Positions 1 to 5,690 of a stretch of DNA of 11,152 bases are shown here, in pieces; positions within the stretch are counted from its first letter, which is position 1; the number at the start of each line of letters is the position of its first letter. Below the pieces are notes generated by a model that worked only from the letters and a program-made list of their open reading frames with translations, ran no database searches and was not told where the DNA came from. The stretch lies in contig CADCUE010000126.1 in assembly GCA_902805805.1 (NCBI GenBank), positions 1 through 11,152 on the forward strand. The letters run 5' to 3'. The stretch is from an uncultured Frankineae bacterium (GTDB lineage Bacteria; Actinomycetota; Actinomycetes; Mycobacteriales; SCTD01). A program made the position numbers and the translations under genes.

Positions 1-56
1 GATCATTCCGGACCCCAGGTCCCCCCGACCACGGCCGGGATCAGACGTGCCGAACC

Positions 57-79
57 TGACAAGAGCTTTCATGGTGTCA
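57..79. promoter_or_regulatory. Possible operator, inverted repeat TGACA-N13-TGTCA
   Basis: The perfect 5-bp arms TGACA (57-61) and TGTCA (75-79) are separated by 13 bases that include the relatively AT-rich stretch AAGAGCTTTCATGG. The half-site centres are 18 bp apart, under two helical turns, which would suit a dimeric repressor. It lies about 325 bp before the first gene of the dehydrogenase operon. Five-bp arms can arise by chance, so this is a weak call. Confidence 0.22.
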
Positions 80-140
80 CGAGGGGACGAAGGCAACAGG
101 CGTACGCACTCATGCAAGGACCGCGCCGGTCGAATCACCC

Positions 141-200
141 GGTCAGGGCCACGCCGGCCAAGACCCAGCCGGCCAGGGCCCAGCGGGTCAAGACCTACGG
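141..200 (+). repeat. Four degenerate 15-bp direct repeats
   Basis: Four adjacent 15-base units follow each other without gaps: GGTCAGGGCCACGCC (141-155), GGCCAAGACCCAGCC (156-170), GGCCAGGGCCCAGCG (171-185) and GGTCAAGACCTACGG (186-200). The shared pattern is GGYCARGRCCHAS plus two variable bases. Units 1 and 3, and units 2 and 4, are alike at base 7 (G versus A), suggesting a 30-bp duplication. Read from 141 in its own frame it would encode GQGHA-GQDPA-GQGPA-GQDLR. That frame has no ATG or GTG between its upstream stop (57-59) and the repeat, so coding is unlikely. It may be a replication-slippage repeat or a multi-copy protein binding site. Confidence 0.7.
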
Positions 201-390
201 CACGTCCGCGCCCTGACCCCTGGGCCCGCCTGCCACCGGCACGAGTCGGGTGACAGTCGAGATCCAGGTCACACGCCGAGCCGCAGATCTGCGACGATGG
301 CGGCGGCACCCCCTGCGGCACACCCCGCAGCAGGGAGCGCCGCCCCGTCCCCGCCTGCGCCGGCGATCCCGGTGCTGAGCTGAGCGTCCC

Positions 391-396
391 GAGGAG
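391..396 (+). promoter_or_regulatory. Ribosome binding site deciding the GTG start of bkdA
   Basis: GAGGAG lies 7 bases upstream of the GTG at 404. It is the only good Shine-Dalgarno sequence near the beginning of this frame, and it supports a GTG start there over internal ATG codons. Confidence 0.75.
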
Positions 397-403
397 TACT
401 GCA

Positions 404-1546
404 GTGCCCGATGCGACCGCTCTGACCGAGCCCCCGATCACCGCCGGAGTGCGCACAGGGGAGGAGCCGGTCCAGCTGCTCACCCCCGAGGGAGAGCGCG
501 TCTCCCACCCGGACTACGACATCGACCTGACCGACGACGAGTACCGCGAGCTCTACCGCGACCTCGTGCTCGTCCGCCGCATCGACATCGAGGCCACCGC
601 GCTGCAGCGGCAGGGCGAGCTGGGCATCTGGGCGGCACTGCTCGGCCAGGAGGCCGCGCAGGTCGGCAGCGGCCGCGCGATGCGGGAGAAGGACTTCGCG
701 TTCCCGACCTACCGCGAGCACGGTGTCGCCTGGTGCCGGGGCGTCGACCCGCTCAAGCTGCTGGGCCTGTTCCGCGGCGCCAGCAACGGCGGCTGGGACC
801 CGCAGGAGAAGCGGTTCCAGCTGTACACGATCGTGATCGGCTCTCAGACGCTGCACGCCACCGGCTACGCGATGGGCGTGCAGAAGGACGGCGCGATCGG
901 CGGCGAGGACGGCGAGGCCGTCATCGCCTACTTCGGTGACGGTGCGAGCAGCCAGGGCGACGTCAACGAGGCCTTCGTCTGGGCCAGCGTCTACAACGCG
1001 CCGGTCGTGTTCTTCTGCCAGAACAACCAGTGGGGCATCTCCACCCCGACCGACCACCAGACGCGCATCCCGCTGTACCGGCGCGCCCAGGGCTTCGGCT
1101 TCCCCGGCGTGCGGGTCGACGGCAACGACGTGCTGGCGTCGTACGCCGTGACGCGCAAGGCGCTCGACGACGCCCGGCAGGGGCAGGGCCCCACGCTGGT
1201 CGAGGCCTTCACCTACCGGATGGGCGCCCACACGACCTCGGACGACCCGACGCGCTACCGGCTCGCCAGCGAGCTCGAGGCCTGGAAGCTCAAGGACCCG
1301 CTCGAGCGGATGAAGTCCTTCCTCTACAAGCAGCAGCTCGTCGACGCGGACTTCCTGGGCCAGCTCGACGCCGACGCGGACGCCCTGGCGGCGCGCATCC
1401 GGAAGGGGTGCCTCGAGATGCCCGACCCGGAGCCGACCGCGATGTTCGCGCACGTCTACGACGAGACGACCCCGCTGCTGCAGGAGCAGCAGGCGGCCTT
1501 CGAGGCCTACAGCGCCGGCTTCGCCGGTGAGGGGGTGTCGGTCTGA
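404..1546 (+). CDS. bkdA: 2-oxoacid dehydrogenase E1 component, alpha subunit (branched-chain 2-oxoacid / pyruvate type)
   Basis: This is the thiamine-diphosphate-binding alpha subunit of an alpha2-beta2 E1, which decarboxylates a 2-oxoacid and passes the acyl group to the lipoyl arm of E2. The product is 380 residues, normal for the family. The ThDP motif is visible: GDG at 178-180 followed after 26 residues by NN (207-208) in QNNQWGIST. The loop YRMGAHTTSDDPTRYR (about 272-287, His276) matches the active-site loop that carries the phosphorylated serines in mitochondrial E1-alpha. The N-terminal RQGELGIWAALLGQEAAQVG region is also typical. The GTG start at 404 is set by GAGGAG at 391-396. 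Its stop shares one base with the start of the beta subunit (TGATG), so the two are probably translated together. Database annotation for such proteins is often pdhA. I use bkdA because the mycobacterial and streptomycete homologues act on branched-chain 2-oxoacids; substrate choice is inference. Confidence 0.93.
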   Translation: MPDATALTEPPITAGVRTGEEPVQLLTPEGERVSHPDYDIDLTDDEYRELYRDLVLVRRIDIEATALQRQGELGIWAALLGQEAAQVGSGRAMREKDFAFPTYREHGVAWCRGVDPLKLLGLFRGASNGGWDPQEKRFQLYTIVIGSQTLHATGYAMGVQKDGAIGGEDGEAVIAYFGDGASSQGDVNEAFVWASVYNAPVVFFCQNNQWGISTPTDHQTRIPLYRRAQGFGFPGVRVDGNDVLASYAVTRKALDDARQGQGPTLVEAFTYRMGAHTTSDDPTRYRLASELEAWKLKDPLERMKSFLYKQQLVDADFLGQLDADADALAARIRKGCLEMPDPEPTAMFAHVYDETTPLLQEQQAAFEAYSAGFAGEGVSV

Positions 1547-2520
1547 TGGCGGTCCTGACGATGGCCAAGGCCCTCAACGAGGCCCTGCGCACGACGATGG
1601 AGGACGACCCCAAGGTCGTGGTCATGGGAGAGGACGTCGGCAAGCTCGGCGGCGTCTTCCGGGTCACCGACGGGCTGCAGAAGGACTTCGGCGAGGCCCG
1701 GGTCATGGACACCCCGCTGGCCGAGTCGGGCATCGTGGGCACGGCCATCGGCCTGGCCCTGCGCGGCTACCGGCCGGTGTGCGAGATCCAGTTCGACGGG
1801 TTCGTCTACCCGGCGTACGACCAGATCGTCAGCCAGCTCGCGAAGATGCACGCCCGCAGCAAGGGCGACGTGAAGATGCCGGTCACGATCCGCATCCCGT
1901 TCGGCGGTGGCATCGGCGCGGTCGAGCACCACAGCGAGAGCCCGGAGGCGTACTTCGCGCACACTGCGGGGCTCAAGGTCGTGGCCTGCTCGAACCCGCT
2001 CGACGCCTTCTGGATGCTCCAGCAGGCCGTCGCCAGCGACGACCCGGTGATCTTCTTCGAGCCCAAGCGCCGCTACTGGGAGAAGGCCGAGGTCGACACC
2101 ACCTCGCCGCCGGAGCCGCTGTGGAAGGCCCGGGTGGCGCGCCCCGGCAGCGACGCGACGCTGATCGCGTACGGCCCGATGGTGCGGACGTGCCTCGACG
2201 CGGCCACCGCGGCGCAGGAGGACGGCCACGACCTGGAGGTGCTCGACCTGCGCTCGCTGTCCCCGCTGGACTTCACGACGGTGGTCGAGTCGGTGCGCCG
2301 GACCCGGCGTGCGGTCGTCGTGCACGAGGCGCCGTCCTACGTCGGCCTGGGGGCGGAGATCGCCGCCCGGCTGTCGGAGGAGCTCTACTACGAGATGGAG
2401 GCGCCGGTCCTGCGCGTCACCGGCTACGACACGCCCTACCCGCCGTCGCGGCTGGAGGAGGAGTACCTCCCCGACCTCGACCGGGTGCTGCACACCGTCG
2501 ACCGATCCCTCGGCTTCTAG
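1546..2520 (+). CDS. bkdB: 2-oxoacid dehydrogenase E1 component, beta subunit
   Basis: This is the partner of the preceding alpha subunit; the two together form the E1 decarboxylase. The product is 324 residues, the usual length. The N-terminal transketolase-like pyrimidine-binding domain shows VVVMGEDVGKLGGVF and DTPLAESGIVGTAIGLAL. This carries the acidic residue that activates the ThDP aminopyrimidine. Next comes GGGIGAVEHHSESPE with His128/His129, the conserved active-site histidine region. The C-terminal transketolase domain begins near the segment LIAYGPMVRTCLDAA and contains VLDLRSLSPLD and VVVHEAPSYVGLGAEIAA. The ATG start at 1546 overlaps the alpha-subunit stop by one base, with a GAGGGGG ribosome-binding candidate at 1529-1535. 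E2 begins 16 bases after its stop, so all three should be one transcript. Identity as an E1-beta is very secure; pyruvate versus branched-chain specificity is not resolved by sequence reading. Confidence 0.94.
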   Translation: MAVLTMAKALNEALRTTMEDDPKVVVMGEDVGKLGGVFRVTDGLQKDFGEARVMDTPLAESGIVGTAIGLALRGYRPVCEIQFDGFVYPAYDQIVSQLAKMHARSKGDVKMPVTIRIPFGGGIGAVEHHSESPEAYFAHTAGLKVVACSNPLDAFWMLQQAVASDDPVIFFEPKRRYWEKAEVDTTSPPEPLWKARVARPGSDATLIAYGPMVRTCLDAATAAQEDGHDLEVLDLRSLSPLDFTTVVESVRRTRRAVVVHEAPSYVGLGAEIAARLSEELYYEMEAPVLRVTGYDTPYPPSRLEEEYLPDLDRVLHTVDRSLGF

Positions 2521-2536
2521 AGATGGGGACGTGCTG

Positions 2537-3967
2537 ATGAGCCGCCTGAAGGACTTCCGGCTGCCCGACCTCGGCGAGGGCCTGACCGAGGGCGAGATCC
2601 TGTCCTGGTCGGTCGGCGTCGGCGACACGATCACGCTCAACCAGGTCATCGTCGAGGTGGAGACGGCCAAGGCGGCGGTGGAGGTGCCGTCCCCGTACGC
2701 CGGCGTCGTCACCCGCATCCACGCCCAGGCCGGTGAGACGGTCGACGTGGGCGCGCCGATCATCACCGTCGACACCGACCCCTCCGCAGGACCGGTCACC
2801 GGCGCGCCGGCGGACGACGCCGGCGAGGACCTCGCCGTCACCGACATGGTCCCGCGACCACCGTCGGACGACGCCGGGCCGCAGGGAGCGCTGATCGGCG
2901 AGGTCGGGGCCAACGGCCGCACGGCCACCCTCGTCGGCTACGGCCCCAGGTCCGTCACGGCCACGCGGCGTCCCCGAGCCGGGGCGCCGCCCGCGCCGCG
3001 TCCGCAGAGCCCTCCTCCGCCGGCGCCGGCACGGGTGTCCGCGCTGCAGGTCGGCCAGACCGCCGCTGTGCGGGCGGGTGGCGTGACGGTCCTGGCCAAG
3101 CCGCCGGTGCGCAAGCTGGCGAAGGAGCACGGTGTCGACCTGACGGTCCTCAAGGGGACCGGTCCGGGCGGCATCGTCACCCGTGCGGACGTCGAGGCGG
3201 TCGTCGATCGCGCCGGCGCCGTCCCGGAGACGTCCCCGGCCGCCGAGCCGGCGACCGACGTCGCGGCCCGGGAGACGCGCGTCCCGGTCAAGGGGGTCCG
3301 CAAGCACACGGCCGCGGCCATGGTCGCGAGCGCCTTCACCGCGCCGCACGTCACGGAGTTCCTCACCCTCGACATCACCCCGACGATGGAGCTGCGGGAG
3401 CGGGTGCAGGCGATGCCCGAGTTCGCCGGGGTCAAGGTCTCGCCGCTGCTGTTCGTCGCCAAGGCGCTGCTGCTGGCGGTCGCCCGCAACCCGCAGATCA
3501 ACAGCAGCTGGGACGAGCAGGCGCAGGAGATCGTCGTCAAGGACTACGTGCACCTCGGCATCGCCGCGGCGACGCCGCGCGGGCTGCTGGTGCCCAACGT
3601 CAAGGACGCCGACCAGCTCTCGCTCGTCGAGCTCGCCACGGCGCTGCAGGCCCTGGCGGAGACGGCCCGCGAGGGCCGGACCGCACCGGGCGACATGACC
3701 GGCGGCACGCTCACCATCACCAACGTCGGGATGTTCGGCGTCGACAACGGCACGCCGATCCTCAACCCCGGCGAGTCGGCGATCCTGTGCTTCGGCGCCG
3801 TGCGTGCGATGCCGTGGGTCGTGGACGGCGAGGTCGTCGTGCGCCAGGTGACGTCGCTGTCCCTGTCGTTCGACCACCGGGTCGTGGACGGCCAGCTCGG
3901 CTCGCAGTTCCTGGCCGACATCGGCCGGGTGCTCAGCGACCCGGCGACCGCCCTGGTGTGGGGCTGA
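2537..3967 (+). CDS. bkdC: Dihydrolipoyl acyltransferase, E2 component
   Basis: E2 is the core of the complex: it takes the acyl group from E1 on a swinging lipoyl arm and transfers it to CoA. The product is 476 residues from the ATG at 2537, which is preceded by GGGGAC at 2525-2530. The open frame extends upstream to 2309, but that part overlaps bkdB and is not protein-like. Residues about 1-78 form one lipoyl domain, with Lys45 in VEVETAKAAVEVPSPYAG as the lipoylated residue. A long Pro/Ala-rich linker (about 79-186) contains LVGYGPR at 132-138. The E1/E3-binding domain follows at about 187-222 (AKPPVRKLAKEHGVDL, GTGPGGIVTRADV). The CAT-fold catalytic domain spans about 248-476 and ends in FDHRVVDG, with His447 and Asp451 as catalytic residues. 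No E3 gene follows, so the complex must borrow a lipoamide dehydrogenase. In Mycobacterium tuberculosis, bkdABC likewise relies on a shared Lpd. Confidence 0.94.
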   Translation: MSRLKDFRLPDLGEGLTEGEILSWSVGVGDTITLNQVIVEVETAKAAVEVPSPYAGVVTRIHAQAGETVDVGAPIITVDTDPSAGPVTGAPADDAGEDLAVTDMVPRPPSDDAGPQGALIGEVGANGRTATLVGYGPRSVTATRRPRAGAPPAPRPQSPPPPAPARVSALQVGQTAAVRAGGVTVLAKPPVRKLAKEHGVDLTVLKGTGPGGIVTRADVEAVVDRAGAVPETSPAAEPATDVAARETRVPVKGVRKHTAAAMVASAFTAPHVTEFLTLDITPTMELRERVQAMPEFAGVKVSPLLFVAKALLLAVARNPQINSSWDEQAQEIVVKDYVHLGIAAATPRGLLVPNVKDADQLSLVELATALQALAETAREGRTAPGDMTGGTLTITNVGMFGVDNGTPILNPGESAILCFGAVRAMPWVVDGEVVVRQVTSLSLSFDHRVVDGQLGSQFLADIGRVLSDPATALVWG

Positions 3968-3970
3968 CCC

Positions 3971-4035
3971 GCGGCCATCCCGGCGTCCGTCCTGTCGACC
4001 GCGAGTGCGAGCGGACGACGTCCGGTGGTGGCCGC
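3971..4035 (+). terminator. Possible compound hairpin after the bkd operon
   Basis: Starting four bases after the E2 stop, GCGGCCA (3971-3977) can pair with TGGCCGC (4029-4035). Inside it GTCCG (3985-3989) can pair with CGGAC (4012-4016). There is no T-run. The outer loop is long (51 bases) and chance pairing is common at this GC content, so transcript termination here is only a possibility. Confidence 0.25.
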
Positions 4036-4060
4036 CGCTGAGAGCCGGATCACCCTGGAG

Positions 4061-4080
4061 TCAGGACCAAAACGGTCCGA
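4061..4080. promoter_or_regulatory. Inverted repeat GGACC-AAAAC-GGTCC upstream of the small gene
   Basis: Perfect 5-bp arms at 4064-4068 and 4074-4078 flank an AAAAC spacer, one of the few A-runs in the window. The outer bases TC (4061-4062) and GA (4079-4080) also pair if A4063 bulges. It sits 51 bases before the start codon of the 44-residue protein, where an operator would be expected. It could also act as a small hairpin in the RNA. The layout recalls GGGAC-type dormancy-regulator boxes, but the spacer is one base longer and several positions differ, so I do not assign a regulator. Confidence 0.35.
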
Positions 4081-4129
4081 CGCTGGTGTTGTACGAGACG
4101 TCACGCACCAGCTCGACGAAGGGGTCGAC

Positions 4130-4264
4130 ATGAGCATCCTCGGCACGTTCCGCAACCGGACCCGCAACAGCAGCAAGCGCACCCGGCGCGACCTCGCCCG
4201 CGCCCTGCGCTCGGCGCCGACGCGCGCCAGCCGCGAGGAGCTCCTGCTCCTGCAGAACCGCTAG
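4130..4264 (+). CDS. Small basic protein of unknown function (44 residues)
   Basis: I do not recognise a characterised family. The 44-residue product begins MSILGTFRNRTRNSSKRTRR and ends in REELLLLQNR. It has a very basic first two-thirds, rich in Arg, Lys, Ser and Thr, and a short leucine-rich, acidic-start C-terminal helix. There is no cysteine, signal peptide or transmembrane segment. The ATG is preceded by GAAGGGG (4118-4124) at a 5-base spacing, a good ribosome binding site and the main reason for choosing it over the longer upstream frame from 4025. Its own upstream inverted repeat and a strong hairpin 22 bases after the stop suggest a separate transcript. By composition it could bind nucleic acid or ribosomes, but that is inference. 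Short proteins of this general shape (basic, ending in a P-x-x-REEL-like helix) are familiar to me as unnamed actinobacterial hypotheticals. Confidence 0.65.
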   Translation: MSILGTFRNRTRNSSKRTRRDLARALRSAPTRASREELLLLQNR

Positions 4265-4286
4265 CCGGCAGGGCTGCCCGCTCGGA

Positions 4287-4323
4287 CCGGCCCGGCACCG
4301 CGACGACGCGGCGCCCGGGCCGG
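4287..4323 (+). terminator. GC-rich hairpin terminator after the small gene
   Basis: CCGGCCCGG (4287-4295) pairs perfectly with CCGGGCCGG (4315-4323), and CCGCG (4298-4302) pairs with CGCGG (4307-4311) around an ACGA tetraloop. The only interruption is a 2 x 3 base internal loop. There is no T-tract, which is common for actinobacterial terminators. It would separate the small gene from the antiporter operon. Confidence 0.6.
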
Positions 4324-4382
4324 CCCGGCGCCGTACGACCGACCGGGACGGGTGAGCGCGGACCCCTCCGGGCAGGACGACG

Positions 4383-5690
4383 GTGTCCCCTCGCTCCACC
4401 GACGAACGGTCACCCGTGCTCGAGACGTTCGACCCGCACAGCCTCGTCTACACGCTGGCCGGCCTCGCCGCGCTCGGCGGTGCGCTGCTGCCCCGGGTGA
4501 TCGGGCACCTGCCCGCCAGCCCGCCCATGGCGTTCCTGCTGCTCGGCTTCGGCGTCTTCGCCCTGCCGCTCGGCTTCGCCACCGTGGACCCGATCGAGCA
4601 CGCCAAGGCGACCGAGTACCTCACGGAGGTCGGGGTCATCGTCGCGCTGATGGGCGCCGGCCTGAAGCTCGACCGCCCCCTGGGCTGGCGGAGCTGGCAG
4701 CCCACCGTCCGGCTGCTCGCCATCACCATGCCGCTCACGATCGGCATGACCGCGGTCCTCGGGTGGTGGGCCGTCGGGATGGCCCCGGCCACCGCCGTCC
4801 TGCTCGGGGCGGTGCTCGCCCCGACCGATCCGGTCCTCGCCTCGGACGTGCAGGTCGGTCCGCCGGGGGGTGACCCCGAGGCGGAGGACGACCTGCGCTT
4901 CTCGCTCACGTCCGAGGCCGGCCTCAACGATGCGCTGGCCTTCCCGTTCACCAACGCGGCCATCGCCATGGCCCTCGCCGGCTCGGACGCCTCCGGGTGG
5001 CTGCTCGAGTGGTTCGCGGTGGACGTCGTCTACAAGCTGGTCGTCGGCCTCGTCGGCGGCATCCTCGTCGGCAGGCTGCTGGGTGTGATCGTGTTCCGCA
5101 CCCCGGAGAACCTCCGCCTCGCGTCTCGCGGCGAGGGGTTCGTCGCGCTCGCCGGGACCTTCCTGGCGTACGGCCTGACCGAGGTCGTCGGCGGCTACGG
5201 CTTCCTCGCCGTGTTCGTCGCGGCTGTCGCCCTGCGCCGGTCGGAGAGCGACCACGACTACCACCAGACGCTGCACGACTTCGCCGAGCAGACCGAGCAG
5301 CTGCTCATGATCGCCCTCGTGGTGCTGCTCGGCGGTGCGGTCGCCGGCGGCATCCTCTCGCCGCTCACCTGGCAGGCGGCCGCGGTGGGCCTGGCCGTGC
5401 TGTTCGTGGTGCGGCCCGTGACGGCGTGGATCGGCCTGGCCGGGACGACGACCCCCAAGTCCGAACGCGCCGCGATCGCCTTCTTCGGCATCCGCGGCAT
5501 CGGCTCGCTCTACTACCTGGCGTACGCGCTGGAGCACGCCGCCTTCGTCGACGCCAAGCAGCTGTGGGCGCTGGTCGCCTTCACCGTGGTCGTGTCGATC
5601 CTGGTCCACGGGACGACCGCGTCGCTCGTCACCCGGCGCCTGGACGCCGCGCGCGAGACCGACCGCTCAGCAGCGACGATGGGAGCATGA
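4383..5690 (+). CDS. Cation:proton antiporter, NhaP/CPA1 type
   Basis: This is an integral membrane antiporter expected to exchange protons for Na+ or K+ across the cytoplasmic membrane, serving pH and cation homeostasis. The product is 435 residues and hydrophobic throughout, with about 12-13 membrane segments. Family signatures are GAVLAPTDPVLASDV (TDP at 148-150) and SEAGLNDALAFPFTNAAIAMA, with the Asn182-Asp183 pair that corresponds to the ion-binding ND site of CPA1 antiporters. Near the C-terminus FFGIRGIGSLYYLAYALEHA is also characteristic. It lacks the long cytoplasmic C-terminal regulatory domain of some homologues. The GTG start at 4383 has AGGA at 4374-4377. A second GTG at 4416 (residue 12) would also give a plausible N-terminus just before the first helix. 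Its stop overlaps the next gene by four bases (ATGA), so translation is probably coupled. The transported cation cannot be read from the sequence. Confidence 0.9.
   Translation: MSPRSTDERSPVLETFDPHSLVYTLAGLAALGGALLPRVIGHLPASPPMAFLLLGFGVFALPLGFATVDPIEHAKATEYLTEVGVIVALMGAGLKLDRPLGWRSWQPTVRLLAITMPLTIGMTAVLGWWAVGMAPATAVLLGAVLAPTDPVLASDVQVGPPGGDPEAEDDLRFSLTSEAGLNDALAFPFTNAAIAMALAGSDASGWLLEWFAVDVVYKLVVGLVGGILVGRLLGVIVFRTPENLRLASRGEGFVALAGTFLAYGLTEVVGGYGFLAVFVAAVALRRSESDHDYHQTLHDFAEQTEQLLMIALVVLLGGAVAGGILSPLTWQAAAVGLAVLFVVRPVTAWIGLAGTTTPKSERAAIAFFGIRGIGSLYYLAYALEHAAFVDAKQLWALVAFTVVVSILVHGTTASLVTRRLDAARETDRSAATMGA

Larger units (their letters stand above)
1..403. other. Upstream region of the bkd operon, no convincing gene
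   Basis: No open frame here has both a plausible start with a ribosome binding site and protein-like composition. A frame from 47 to 253 encodes an Arg/Pro-rich string, which is typical of a shadow frame in GC-rich DNA. What can be seen is a short inverted repeat GGACC-CCA-GGTCC at 10-22, a spaced inverted repeat at 57-79, a 15-bp tandem repeat at 141-200, and the ribosome binding site of the next gene at 391-396. The operon promoter is presumably in this region or to its left, but I could not pick a -10/-35 pair with confidence. In relatives an Lrp/AsnC regulator often lies next to bkd genes; any such gene would be outside the window. Confidence 0.6.

Noticed and set aside
47..253. 68-codon plus-strand frame in the leader
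   Set aside because: Arg/Pro-rich, weak start context, and it only contains the 15-bp repeat by accident of frame; not supported as a gene.
297..383. 28-codon Ala/Pro-rich frame just before bkdA, a possible leader peptide
   Set aside because: No Shine-Dalgarno sequence before the ATG at 297 and no attenuator-like structure or run of branched-chain amino acid codons that would suggest a regulatory leader.
269..1453. 394-codon minus-strand frame opposite bkdA
   Set aside because: Same reason: the composition follows the complementary codon positions of a clear E1-alpha gene, with no ribosome binding site or domain.
1507..2928. Long open frame (473 codons) on the minus strand opposite bkdB and bkdC
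   Set aside because: It is a mirror of plus-strand genes in GC-rich DNA: Arg/Val/Leu/His-rich low-complexity sequence, no recognisable domain, and it runs across two well-supported genes.
4025..4129. N-terminal extension of the small protein from the ATG-like start at 4025
   Set aside because: It would span the GGACC/GGTCC inverted repeat and lacks a good ribosome binding site, while the ATG at 4130 has GAAGGGG at ideal spacing.
4352..4873. 173-codon plus-strand frame overlapping the antiporter start
   Set aside because: Arg/Ala/Pro-rich out-of-frame shadow of the antiporter.
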